47,874 bases of DNA from Runella zeae DSM 19591. Lineage in GTDB: Bacteria; Bacteroidota; Bacteroidia; Cytophagales; Spirosomataceae. Position numbers and translations under genes: made by a program. Where the stretch lies: positions 1 through 47,874 of the forward strand of contig NZ_AUIF01000058.1 of assembly GCF_000423565.1 (NCBI RefSeq). Reading direction: 5' to 3'. The notes beneath the pieces were generated by a model. The model had not been told where the DNA came from. It made no database searches and saw only the letters and a list, made by a program, of their open reading frames with translations. Shown here piece after piece: positions 12,705 to 22,137 of the stretch (positions are counted from its first letter, which is position 1; every line of letters begins with the position of its first letter).

Positions 12705-15345
12705 AGCCAAAGACGTGGTGGAATTCTCCTTGGCTGCTTAAAATACTGCTAACTAATTTTCCAGTAGAAATAAATGAAAAAGTAAAAAACCTGAGATACG
12801 AGGAGTTTATACCGTTCAAAAAGAATGAAATTGTAAAGCTAAAAGAGTTTCTAAATGAATGTATCAATAAACATAGAGGCAAATTGGATCTTTCGGAATT
12901 CAACCAAGGGTCGCTTTTCTTTCTTGAACTGGGAGAAGGAAAAAGGTCTTTTTTTGATGAGAGCAGTCAAAATCTAAAAAGCGGTATCAAGTTTTCGATT
13001 AATATGCTCGGTAAGTTGAAAAAGATGTTTATCAACGAAGATGCTATTACACAACAAGAATTAAACTTAGAGCACTTTGAAATAGAAAAAGAGTCAGAGG
13101 TATTTCAGCGTATTGAACCAGACTACCCAGACTTCAATATCAAAATATCCGTAGGATTCCCTAAAATAACCGAAAGCTATTTATTAAAGGAAGCCCCAAA
13201 TTTCTACAAATATTTTCCACTTGGCTCAGAGGTTCACGGTTTTAGGTTTATTGTTCACTCTGATGCTTTCAATATAGAATCTAATCGTCGAGAGCTTCAT
13301 AATAGTTACAAGAACCGAATTTTACTACCCGAAGTAGCGAATTGCCTTATTAAAAAGCTTGATTCATATCAATCAGGGGAAAATAGGAAATATTTTCTAA
13401 ATATTTATGCTAATCTCCTACTATCGGACAAGCCCAAAGGGCAAGATAAAAAGTGGTTAAATGAATATTTTTGGGATTTTTTGGAGAACTACATACGAAC
13501 CAACATACCCACCTTCGGTAATGGTTTTTCAGTAGAGCCTCGAAATGTCAAGATTATAAAGACAAAAATCAAATTTCACTTAGGCCTTTTAGGCTTCAAC
13601 AATATTCAATGGTTCTGGTATGATTCGCAAGAGCCGCTCCCATTTTTAGTAAATGTTGTAGATGAAATAGTTTCAAAAGCGAGTGATAAACTGGGCTTAG
13701 AATCATGGGATGTGACCCATATCATCGAAAAAGCAGAAATTGATGAGCTTAACACTTGGATAGAGAAGACGACTGATGAAAATTATCAACTGTTTTTAAA
13801 AGAGTTAGGTGCTAAGTCTTATCTGCGGGAACAAACCATAACAAAGCTTCAAAAATTAAAATTTTTACATTTTTCAGGCAACAAATTTTATTCTGTTGAA
13901 GATGTTGCAGTCTCTGACAATTTATTGGTATGTGTTGATAAAGTGCAGAGCATTAAGCTAATTTTGGTTCATTTAGGGTTTTCTGTATCTTCTCTTAATA
14001 TCAGTTCCTATAAAGAACTACATACAAAACTTAAAGATAGCCTTGAATCTGAAGTTCGAATTTATAAGAAAATAGCGGCGTTCTCAGCTCAAAATGCAAA
14101 CCTGTTACAACCTAAACAAAAGCAGCGACTTTTTGAAAACCTCATAAATGAAGCCACAAAGTTTGATGGTGTTGGGAAAGAAACCTTGAAAGAGTTGATT
14201 CTTTTTACAAACAATTTAGGGGAGACATTGCCAATAGAGAAGCTACTTTCACCTAAGTTAGTATTGACATCATGGTTAGTACCATATCAGATTGATGGTA
14301 CAGAATACTTTTCTGCACTTGAAAGTTACTTTATGCCAAAAAGCTCTATTTATCAAGAGATTATCTATCCAGAGGGAAACTTTAAGGCAATTATTGGGCA
14401 TATTGAACCAGAACAAGTAGAACTGTTTTACAAGCAAATTATTGAGTATTATAGCCTGACTGATAACGCAAAAGGTTTCAACGGTCACCCATTTATCTTT
14501 ACGGATACTGAATTCGTCGGTATAGATGAAATATTTTATAGCCCAAAACTCAAAGACGTTAAGAATTACTCAGATTTTCAAGCGGTTATACAGAAAATTG
14601 CCCAAAAGAAACTTCCTAAGAAAACGCTTTTGTCACACTTCAGGGATGACAAAACACCTTTTCATATCAATGTTGGAGAGAATATTACCGACTTACCATT
14701 AGAAGGATGTTATACACAAGTGGAAGTTCTGGAGATTTTAAATTTCTGTGTACTCAACAAAGAATCATTTTTAAAAGAGTATTGGATTGAACAGGAGAAT
14801 GATTCATACAAAATACACAAGGAGACAAAGGTACAGTTCTACACTTCAAATCAGGATTTGGCTGTCATTCTGTCAGAAATAGATGATTTTAGGCAGCTTC
14901 CGAAAGGTTTATACATCCCAGAATTAAATACCATCGGACTCCAAACGGAAACAGAAGCCCTTCTGAAACAAGCTGTTATGTCTGGTTTTTCTGATGTCCG
15001 CTTGATGCGACTATTGAAAAAAAGTGATTCCGCAGACTTAAAAAAGTACGCTATATCACAAATAAAACGACTTGATATTCAGCCAGGTACAGAATATGGA
15101 GAAACTGCTTTTGAGCATTTAGCGATTGAAGTATTTATTGACCAATACAAGGAGGATAAGGAACAAATAGAATTTTTTCGAGATAAAATCTTCATTAACG
15201 AAATAAATGTCAAGGAATTTTCTTTTAGTGATGAAGTAATATTTAGAGTTGGTGAGGGTGATGATGCTAAAAAGTATGAATTTGCTCTTTCGGCTATATT
15301 GCCTGATTATGAGGGAAGTAGTGATCTAGTATCAAGTATTATTGA
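12705..15345 (+). pseudogene. HSP90-like ATPase/NOV_C giant gene, piece 2 of 3
   Basis: This 880-codon central piece lies between the two IS elements. Its first codon continues piece 1 in frame after removing the ISKra4-like element and one TATAAAGG. The apparent ATG-like start at 12689 is a TTG inside the IS repeat and is not biological. The block FPLGSEVHGFRFIVHSDAFNIESNRRELH (about residues 175-205 of the piece) fits the middle part of HSP90-like/sacsin proteins. The rest is long, helical and unrecognised, as is usual in these very large proteins. Its frame ends artificially inside the IS630-like element. Confidence 0.8.
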
Positions 15346-15381
15346 TACTAAATCAGAATAGGGAAGTCGTATATTTGGATT

Positions 15382-15864
15382 ATGGATTATAAAATTTTAA
15401 TTAGAGATGAGATTCAAGAGTTACAATCACTTGAAAAACAACAGTCCAAGGGTCAGTTTCGGGACTATGTACGCTTTCTTCGGTTGTTGAAATCCGGGGA
15501 GTGTAGCTCACAGGCCAAAGCCGCTCAGCAGGTTAATCTTGGTGTGCGACAAGCGCAGCGCGTTTGGAAAACCTATCGTCAACATGGACTTGAAGGTCTT
15601 TTACAATCCAAAAACAAGGGTTATTTTGGTAAAATTTCCTTTGTTGAAGTTAGCCATTTGCGCCGTTACTTATTGGATGATCAGGCCTATACATTAGCTG
15701 ATATCCAGGCGTATTTGTCGGGTAGTTTAGGCCTTGAGTACACTATTGGAGGCGTTTTTGACCTCTGTAAACGCTTAGGCATAAAACTGAAAACAGGCAG
15801 GCCCGTCCCTTGCAAACAGAATAGGGATGATCTGGAATTCTTTAAAAAAAATTTGCCGAGTTAA
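15382..15864 (+). CDS. IS630-like transposase, HTH frame
   Basis: This 160-codon N-terminal half holds helix-turn-helix domains: SSQAKAAQQVNLGVRQAQRVWKTYRQHGLEGLL near residues 45-77, then a winged-helix-like part TLADIQAYLSGSLGLEYTIGGVFDLCKRLGIKLK. It recognises the inverted repeats. Near its end is the A run 15844-15851, with A_AAA_AAT (15846-15852) in the correct phase for -1 slippage into the next frame, the usual way IS630-type two-frame transposases are produced. Confidence 0.8.
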   Translation: MDYKILIRDEIQELQSLEKQQSKGQFRDYVRFLRLLKSGECSSQAKAAQQVNLGVRQAQRVWKTYRQHGLEGLLQSKNKGYFGKISFVEVSHLRRYLLDDQAYTLADIQAYLSGSLGLEYTIGGVFDLCKRLGIKLKTGRPVPCKQNRDDLEFFKKNLPS

Positions 15865-15890
15865 GAAAAGATTTTCCCGATCAGGCCATT

Positions 15891-16397
15891 TTGTGTCACG
15901 ACGAATTACGGGCTGGGACACGTACAGATTCAGGCTGCAAGTGGGCTCCTACGGGATACCGTCCGTATACCCCGGTTCAAATAGGGTATAAGTCTCTATA
16001 CTTATATCTAAGTTTATGCCCTTTTACTGGTCAGGGATACGCTGCTTTTTTGCCAAAACTAAATGCTAAGTGGTTTCAATGGTTTGTACACCAAGTTGAT
16101 TCCTGTTTAGATACCAAATCACTCTTTATAATGGATGGCGCTAAGGCGCATAAAGCTCATTTACAGAAAGTTCCCAATTTGGTTTTTCAAAAGCTGCCTC
16201 CTTACTGCCCCGAGTTAAACCCGGCAGAAAGGCTATTTAAAGAGATAAGACGTCGATTGAAAAACAGGGTTTTCAGTTGTTTGCAACAAGCTCAAAGCCG
16301 TATTCAGGATATTTTGGAAACGTTATTTGAGGACACAGATACAATTATTTCCTTGTGTTGTTTCCCTTATATAAAAAATACGTCATATCAAATCTGA
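15891..16397 (+). CDS. IS630-like transposase, DDE frame
   Basis: This is the catalytic half (168 codons from a nominal TTG; the frame is open from 15846). It has FIMDGAKAHKA (second Asp) and KLPPYCPELNPAERLFKEIRRRLKNRVF (catalytic Glu in the NPAE context), the hallmark of the IS630/Tc1-type DDE_3 domain. The fused product of the -1 shift reads smoothly (FAELRKDFPDQAILCHDE), with the first catalytic Asp in CHDE. The element therefore looks intact. Confidence 0.8.
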   Translation: MCHDELRAGTRTDSGCKWAPTGYRPYTPVQIGYKSLYLYLSLCPFTGQGYAAFLPKLNAKWFQWFVHQVDSCLDTKSLFIMDGAKAHKAHLQKVPNLVFQKLPPYCPELNPAERLFKEIRRRLKNRVFSCLQQAQSRIQDILETLFEDTDTIISLCCFPYIKNTSYQI

Positions 16398-16407
16398 ATT
16401 AGTATGA

Positions 16408-18049
16408 GCAGTTTAAAGATAAAGACTTACGAAAACATCTTCGGTTAATTTTTAAAACCGAAAGAAAACAACTTGCGCGTGTGTATGATGAATTGAGAAG
16501 AGGTTATCCTAAAATTATCAATCCTATGCAAGGTGCATTTCTAATGATTCAGGCAAACCTTCGGAATGATTCAGCAATCCTAAATGGTTTTGATTTTTCA
16601 GCAGTTCAGGCTTCTGAAATACTGAATGAACTGTTTGAGAAAGGGTTCGGAAATGTATTAAAACAAAGCGTTTTACCTGATTTTAAAGTTAGAGAATGGA
16701 TTCATCCCGATGACTATGCCTATGGCTCAGAAATAATCCCAAAGTGGGTTACAGATTGGTTTGAAAATGATAAAACTATCGAAAAATTAGCCTATTTAAG
16801 TAGCACAGGTTTACGTTCTGAAAACTCAGACGTTGTTAAACTTCGGAAAGCATTGATATTAGAGTCTGATATTGACACGGAAATTTTATTGGCAAACTTA
16901 AAAACTGACACAGTTACACTTTCAAATACTTTGTTTTGGTTTTTTGGTAAGAATTCGACAGTTCCAATGGATACTAAGCAAGTAGGCATTTTGAAAAATC
17001 TATACTCTAAACTGCCCTATCATGCTCAATTACCAATTCCGATTATAAAAAACGTCCGAAAGTCGGAGATAGAGCTAATTCTCAACAACAACTACCAATT
17101 TTATGCTGGCGAGGTTGATACTGTTTTTTTTGAGAAAATTTTTGACATATTGACCCAAAAGAGCCACTTTTATTTGAGTGATATTATATCAGAAGCTTGG
17201 CTAAAAAGCCTTAACCCAACGAAAATAAGTCTTGAAGAAACCGTAAATATAGAAAAGCTAAGAATTTCGGAGAAATGGGAAATGCCTCATTTAAAGCGTT
17301 GGGAAGAAATACACAACAAATCCGTTTTTCTGTATGATGGTCAAATCCCGTACCAGACAAAATTTTTAGGTGAAATTATTGGTGAATTTGAAAGTGGAGA
17401 TATTTATCCGCTTGAAAATCAGGTTTTCATAAATAAGAATTCTGATTATGAGAACATTTTTTTGGCTGAGTTAAATAGCCAAGAACGAGCGAGTTATCTT
17501 GAATTTTATTATTCAGAGAACTTAGGTTCTCAGTCAGGCATCCATTTTTCGGAAGAAAAAAAGGCAATTCAAAAGTTTATGGAGGGGCGTTCCATAGAGG
17601 AACTAAAAGAATTAATCTCTCTTGGCTTAATGGTCAAAAACTATTCAAAGCCAGAAGAAGCAGAAGATAGGAGTATTAATACTGTGTTTAGGACAGAAAT
17701 AAATTCAGGTTTGAAAGCTGAAATAATTGTAAATGAGTACCTAATTGGAAGTTTTGGTAAAGAGCGGGTAAGATGGGTTAGCGAAAAAAACACTGGTGAA
17801 AAGTATGGAACTAAATACGATTTTGAAGTTTTAACACAAGACTTGCAAAATGTCATGTATTACATTGATGCAAAATCTACTACTACCAGTAATGAATCTG
17901 ATGAAATTGATGTTATACTCCGAAATTCTGAGTGGAAATTTATGATTGCATCTGAAAAGGATAAGTATTTGATAGCCAAAGTTTTCAATGCTAATAACCC
18001 AACTTTTGATGACATTGTTTTCTTAAAAATGGGAATTGAGGACCTTTGA
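16408..18049 (+). pseudogene. HSP90-like ATPase/NOV_C giant gene, piece 3 of 3
   Basis: This is the C-terminal 546 residues. The coding frame is open from the IS630 end (EQFKDKDLRKHLRLIFKTERKQLA), well upstream of the first ATG at 16481. The last 130 residues look like the DUF3883/NOV_C domain: AEIIVNEYL, then KYGTKYDFEV, then YYIDAKST, a spacing reminiscent of a PD-(D/E)xK nuclease core (Asp in YDF, Asp-x-Lys in DAK). In related proteins such a domain follows an HSP90-like ATPase and is often found among defence genes. It ends 5 bp from the convergent traO. A truncated product from 16481 might still be made. Confidence 0.8.
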
Positions 18050-18054
18050 GGGGC

Positions 18055-18618
18055 TCACCTTCCATGCCACCTCACCCCCACAAACACCGTTGAATGAAAA
18101 GCCTGCACCGACGATGTAGGGTTCCACCGTTGGCGGAAACCGAAGATAACGGGGTTTATTTCTACTTCGATGCCAGCGTCCAGGCCTACCAGAAACTTGG
18201 AATGTTGTGTTGCAGTTTCGGAAATAGCTTGGTCATGGTTGACGGATTCATAACCTGCAAAGGGTTGAGCCAATCCCCGTACAAAAAAAGTACGGGTGGC
18301 ATTGCGATGTAAAATAAATTCGTAGCCATATCCCAAGGTAAATTGTTCTTGTGGGATGTTGGTTGAATCAACGAGTTCAGAGGTTTTGCGTTGGTAACTG
18401 GCAGTGGCTTTCCAGGCGTTGTAATGGCGGTTGTATTTTCCTGTTGAAAGTAGTATTTGGAAGCCACTAAGCGGGCGAAAACCGCCCACTGTACCTAAAT
18501 AACCTTCAAAGAAATGTTGCCCTTTTAAGTGGTTTTGGGCATTTACCGCAACTCCGAAGACTAACCAAACAGCGGCTATTTGAATAGAAAAATATTTTGA
18601 TAGTTTAGTATTCTTCAT
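18055..18618 (-). CDS. TraO-like conjugal transfer outer membrane protein
   Basis: The 187-aa protein starts with a signal peptide (MKNTKLSKYFSIQIAAVWLVFGVAVNAQ). The mature part alternates in a beta-barrel pattern (FFEGYLGTVGGFRPLSGFQILLS, then TFFVRGLAQPFAGYES and VFVGVRWHGR). Position as the last gene of the transfer operon after TraN, length near 190 aa and the barrel pattern all fit TraO of Bacteroides-type conjugation systems. It would sit in the outer membrane as part of the mating channel. Confidence 0.8.
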   Translation of the reverse strand: MKNTKLSKYFSIQIAAVWLVFGVAVNAQNHLKGQHFFEGYLGTVGGFRPLSGFQILLSTGKYNRHYNAWKATASYQRKTSELVDSTNIPQEQFTLGYGYEFILHRNATRTFFVRGLAQPFAGYESVNHDQAISETATQHSKFLVGLDAGIEVEINPVIFGFRQRWNPTSSVQAFHSTVFVGVRWHGR

Positions 18619-18639
18619 TGTTAACTCAAAATCAAAGGA

Positions 18640-19575
18640 TTAAAGATTTTTTGCTTGCAGCATGATGTCGCTTTCCACTTGGAAACGCAAATGGCGACCA
18701 CCGTCTTTTTCGTATAGCTCTACTTCAATTACCTTGTCTTCAGGAAAAGTTCGCAAGGGAAGGGCATACACTGTGGTGTATTCGGTATTACTGCGGATGG
18801 TAGTCAATGTTTTGGGATAATTGGTAAAAGGTTTTACTTCTACTTCTTGGGCCGCCATGCGTTTGAGTACGTCTTTGTCTCGCAGGTAAAACTTGAAGAA
18901 ATCAATTTCGTATTCAATCTCTGAGTCATTTTTGATGCTCATTTGAAAGTAAATCGTTTTGTTTTTCACATATAAGCTGGTGAGTAAACAAGTCATTTTC
19001 ATTTTAGAAGCACCGATATTCCGAACGTATGAAGTCAACTTTTGAACCTTTTGACATTCGGTTAGCATCTCGTTTTCATTTTTCTCACTGGATAATGAAA
19101 TAGTAGGACTGTGGTTTATCCCTTTTTGGTCAGACGTAAAATTGTCTGCCAACAGATTATTAGCGATGTTGATGTTTAGTATCTCTGGATCTTCCTGAAA
19201 CCGAACCAAGAAACTGTAAAAGCTACCTTCTTCGGTGATAACCGTCATGTTGGTTTCGCAGAAATCGGCTTTTTCTTTGGCTTTTACTCGCAGGATATTC
19301 GGAACTGTTTCGGGTATTTGGGTAATTACATCGCCTGTGCCAGCGTCAAATTCTCTGATTTTGGCGGGAAAAATAATATGAGTTGTTTTTCGATTAGAAA
19401 CCCCAATGGGGTAACTGCCTTTTACTGAGCCTTTGTCAATGGGTAAAATGTAAGGAGTGCTGTTTATTGATTGAGTCAATATTGGGTTAGCTACTGAAAC
19501 TCCTTCTTTTTGAGCATAACCTGAAAGCGACAAGATGAGCCCGACCAAAGCAGTCGGATAGAAAAATAGTTTCAT
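18640..19575 (-). CDS. TraN, conjugative transfer protein (VirB9-like, DUF4138)
   Basis: The 311-aa exported protein has a signal peptide (residues 1-21, ending SGYAQ). The first half contains THIIFPAKIREFDAGTGDV and VKAKEKADFCETNMTVITEEGSFYSFLVRF, the pattern of DUF4138/TraN: binding of a periplasmic beta-domain as in VirB9. The second half is a beta domain rich in Tyr. It should form the outer-membrane core complex with TraM and TraO. It lies 21 bp before traO. Confidence 0.88.
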   Translation of the reverse strand: MKLFFYPTALVGLILSLSGYAQKEGVSVANPILTQSINSTPYILPIDKGSVKGSYPIGVSNRKTTHIIFPAKIREFDAGTGDVITQIPETVPNILRVKAKEKADFCETNMTVITEEGSFYSFLVRFQEDPEILNINIANNLLADNFTSDQKGINHSPTISLSSEKNENEMLTECQKVQKLTSYVRNIGASKMKMTCLLTSLYVKNKTIYFQMSIKNDSEIEYEIDFFKFYLRDKDVLKRMAAQEVEVKPFTNYPKTLTTIRSNTEYTTVYALPLRTFPEDKVIEVELYEKDGGRHLRFQVESDIMLQAKNL

Positions 19576-19589
19576 ATTAAGATAGTTTA

Positions 19590-21071
19590 TTATTCGTTGA
19601 TTGTTCCAAACGAACTCCCCCGTTCGGTGGGTTTGAGTAAGATTTTGTAATTGGGTTTTACCGTTACTTTCACATTCGCAATTTTCGCTTGGGCGTATGC
19701 TCTCACGCCCGAAAAAATCGAATTCCCAGCTTGTAAGGCCATTTGTGTACCTACCTGTTGTCCTAAACTGCCTTGCTGAATAAAGAAAGAAGGTGAAGCT
19801 ACTGCTGTTTGTGCTGATTGCCCCAAACTATTGGCGATGATGTTTTTCTCTCGAATTTTAGGAACATAAAGCCCTGCACGGCCATCCAAGTCATATACCG
19901 TGAGATTGGTTTGATAGAGGGTGACGCCGAGTCTAATGCTACTGATTGTAACACTAATCCTTTCTCCGTTAATCTGACAAGTTCCTGCCAGAAGTGTGTG
20001 AACAGGTAAAGTTACTCGTTCACTATTTAACAGCAATTGTACGGTTTCAGTCAATCGAATTTTTAGGGTACTTCCATTTTCTACTACCACTTTGTCACCG
20101 TCGCCATGTATTACTGCTTCAATAGCCGTGTTGTTCGTTCGGGCTGATTTGGAGTTGGTTTTTGCACTGTTAGCGCCGTAGAAACCATTAGTAGTTCTCT
20201 TTTCGGATTCTGTCAAAATTAGGGTTGTTGGTCCTTCGGCTTCATTTTTAAGCAGGCCCTTGTTCTCTGCCTCAATTTCCTTTTTGAACAACGTGCGGTA
20301 CTCCGTGGGCAATTGACCTCCGTAGGCTTTTTTGAGAGTCAAATATTCTTTGCTCATCAATGGCTCGGCAGACAGGGCAGGGGAAGCTCCACCTCCGGTT
20401 TGGCCACCCACGTTCCTTTGATTGGCCATTTCGATTTGCCGTAAAACAGTTTCGGTCGCATGGCGATTAAAATCACGGTCGGCTTGGTCTTGGCGTTCCT
20501 CAGTTAATTGCTCCTTACTTTTCGGGCTGTGGTACATCGTATTCAACACCCGTTGCTGTTCTCGCAATTGACGTTGGTTTTGCTTGGCAAATTGACGTTT
20601 TTGAAACTGCTTTTGCTCAGTGGGCGAAACGTATTTTAGTTTATTGTTTCGCTGTTCAATTTCTTGCAAATCATTTTCAGTCAAGTATTCATTCGTGCCC
20701 ATGCGTTGCGTTGGGTTCTGACCCGTGAGCATTTCGGTATTTTGAGCAGCGTGTTGATCAAGGGCATTTGTACCTGAACGATTAGGGCTAAGGTCGGAAG
20801 GGGTAAAGTCTTTGTCATACTTGTCGTCATCCTTCACATTTTTTAGTTTTGCTTCGGGTGGGGCTAAGTCGAGGTGAGTACTATCAGCAGAATTACTTTG
20901 ACCAGTTGAGATAAATCCACCCATCACTCCAAAAATTCCTATTCCGATTAAACAAGCAATTGGGATTAGAAACATGGCTAACTGTTTTTTATTAAAACTC
21001 AATTTTTTAGCCGTTTCAGCCCCTGCCGTCATGGGCACATGGTGCGGATTTGAGTTGTTATTCATGTGCAT
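19590..21071 (-). CDS. TraM, conjugative transfer protein (VirB10-like)
   Basis: The 493-aa protein has one membrane segment (residues 32-54, FLIPIACLIGIGIFGVMGGF), then a long Gln/Asn/Lys-rich periplasmic linker (60-330), and a C-terminal beta domain (AVIHGDGDKVVVENGSTLKIRLTETVQLL, then LLAGTCQINGERISVTISSI) typical of Bacteroides TraM, the VirB10 equivalent. It would span the envelope and link the inner membrane complex to TraN/TraO. Two in-frame ATG codons (21071 and 21065) are possible starts. Confidence 0.88.
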   Translation of the reverse strand: MHMNNNSNPHHVPMTAGAETAKKLSFNKKQLAMFLIPIACLIGIGIFGVMGGFISTGQSNSADSTHLDLAPPEAKLKNVKDDDKYDKDFTPSDLSPNRSGTNALDQHAAQNTEMLTGQNPTQRMGTNEYLTENDLQEIEQRNNKLKYVSPTEQKQFQKRQFAKQNQRQLREQQRVLNTMYHSPKSKEQLTEERQDQADRDFNRHATETVLRQIEMANQRNVGGQTGGGASPALSAEPLMSKEYLTLKKAYGGQLPTEYRTLFKKEIEAENKGLLKNEAEGPTTLILTESEKRTTNGFYGANSAKTNSKSARTNNTAIEAVIHGDGDKVVVENGSTLKIRLTETVQLLLNSERVTLPVHTLLAGTCQINGERISVTISSIRLGVTLYQTNLTVYDLDGRAGLYVPKIREKNIIANSLGQSAQTAVASPSFFIQQGSLGQQVGTQMALQAGNSIFSGVRAYAQAKIANVKVTVKPNYKILLKPTERGSSFGTINE

Positions 21072-21085
21072 TGGTAGTGAAAAAT

Positions 21086-21310
21086 TTAATTAAAAACATT
21101 CCGTATTTGCCAAATGAACCATGCGAAAAGTAAAAGCAAAATGGTTAGAATCAGTACGTTTCTTAATAGAAAGCCTACTCGGTGTTGCCAGCTATTTAGA
21201 TAGTTTGCTATTTCAATAGTCAGTTCCGAAAACCATTTGCCTACTTGTTCTCCCACTTGAAAGGCAGGATGCTCTTCCTCTTTTTTGGTTTTTCTGAATA
21301 TTGAGCGCAT
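21086..21310 (-). CDS. TraL-like small membrane protein
   Basis: The 74-aa protein has a basic N-terminus, an amphipathic middle (VGEQVGKWFSELTIEIANYLNSW) and one C-terminal membrane segment (residues 48-68). It lies between traK and traM, exactly where TraL is found in Bacteroides transfer operons, so the name is based mainly on position and size. It starts 2 bp after the traK stop, which points to translational coupling. Confidence 0.65.
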   Translation of the reverse strand: MRSIFRKTKKEEEHPAFQVGEQVGKWFSELTIEIANYLNSWQHRVGFLLRNVLILTILLLLFAWFIWQIRNVFN

Positions 21311-21312
21311 GG

Positions 21313-21927
21313 CTATTTTGAACGTTCCCGCACGATTTTGGAAGTAAGAATTTGGAAATCACGCATCAAAAAACCGTTGGGTGAATTATCGGAACGATTG
21401 ATGTCCACCAAATACGTTTGCGTAATAAGTTGCCTTTCTGAAATGGCAGTGGCTCGTTCTTGAATAAGTGTTGCGTAGGTGATGGTTCGGTAAGGATACA
21501 TTCGTAAATCCGTTAAAACAGAATCTACTTTAACCCGTTGAGTTACGTTCCCCTGTATCATTTCACGGTAAAAATTCTGCTCACTGAGGTTATCATGTAA
21601 CTTCTTGGCAGACTCATCACATAGAAACAATGCCTTTTTCATGTTGTCGTCAATGGATTTTGGGTCAGGCGAAACATTAAAGAATAGTTCGTGAAAACGG
21701 CTTACATGATGACGAGCTTCGGCAGGACGGTTGTCAGTAACGTCTCCGCAGGTTACTTCGATGGCCTCACCTCGATTGACCAGATAGATGCGTTTTGAGA
21801 AATCGTTACTGTATTTGAACGCCAGCACCACTGCCGCAATAGAGATGAGAAACGAACAAGCAAACGCCACGATGACCAGCAATCTACCTCGCTGGAAGTC
21901 CTTTTCTAATTGCAATAATTCTTTCAT
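21313..21927 (-). CDS. TraK, conjugative transfer protein (VirB8-like)
   Basis: The 204-aa protein has an N-terminal membrane segment (residues 16-37) and a periplasmic domain with VSRFHELFFNVSPDPKSIDDNMKKALFLCDESAKKLHDNL, the characteristic TraK block of Bacteroidota systems, followed by the beta part (YPYRTITYATLIQERATAISERQLITQTYLVDI). VirB8-type proteins are assembly factors of the inner-membrane complex. The gene overlaps the small upstream gene by 4 bp. Confidence 0.88.
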   Translation of the reverse strand: MKELLQLEKDFQRGRLLVIVAFACSFLISIAAVVLAFKYSNDFSKRIYLVNRGEAIEVTCGDVTDNRPAEARHHVSRFHELFFNVSPDPKSIDDNMKKALFLCDESAKKLHDNLSEQNFYREMIQGNVTQRVKVDSVLTDLRMYPYRTITYATLIQERATAISERQLITQTYLVDINRSDNSPNGFLMRDFQILTSKIVRERSK

Positions 21928-22133
21928 TTTTTATCGTCGTAAATTTCTATGGATGCCCCTTTTTGATGAAAAACATAGGTTTTAGCCGTGTTGCGTTGGT
22001 ATTTTTTAAATGACCAAATTACTATTACAATCGTCATGAAGGCCAATAGCCCCAACGCTACAAGATTGAAATTGAGCGTTTTTCGGTGGCGGTACAATAG
22101 ATTATTTCGGTATTGAAATGATTTTAAAAGCAT
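21924..22133 (-). CDS. Small membrane protein inside the tra operon
   Basis: This 69-aa product has one membrane segment (residues 24-43) and a short C-terminal tail. It lies between traJ and traK with a 4-bp gap to traJ and an overlap with traK. It is not recognised as a classical Tra protein and may be a lineage-specific subunit or a split part of the traK region. The tight coupling to its neighbours supports it as a real gene. Confidence 0.6.
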   Translation of the reverse strand: MLLKSFQYRNNLLYRHRKTLNFNLVALGLLAFMTIVIVIWSFKKYQRNTAKTYVFHQKGASIEIYDDKK

Positions 22134-22137
22134 GGGT

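Larger units (their letters stand above)
15346..16404 (+). mobile_element. Insertion sequence, IS630-like, 1059 bp
   Basis: The ends are imperfect inverted repeats starting TACTAAATCAGA on the left (15346 on) and TACTAATTCAGA when the right end (to 16404) is read inwards, about 25 of 35 positions matching. It is flanked by TGA at 15343-15345 and 16405-16407. Removing the element with one TGA restores the frame of the interrupted gene, while assuming the usual TA duplication does not. It carries two transposase frames linked by a -1 shift site. Confidence 0.85.

Noticed and set aside
13371-13384. AATCAGGGGAAAA, similar to the G-rich motif
   Set aside because: It lies within coding sequence of the HSP90-like gene without a preceding stem-loop; a similar chance match is near 10885.
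15346-16404. TA target duplication for the IS630-like element
   Set aside because: TA flanks can be drawn (15346-15347 and 16403-16404), but removal by that rule breaks the reading frame, whereas TGA at 15343-15345 and 16405-16407 restores it.
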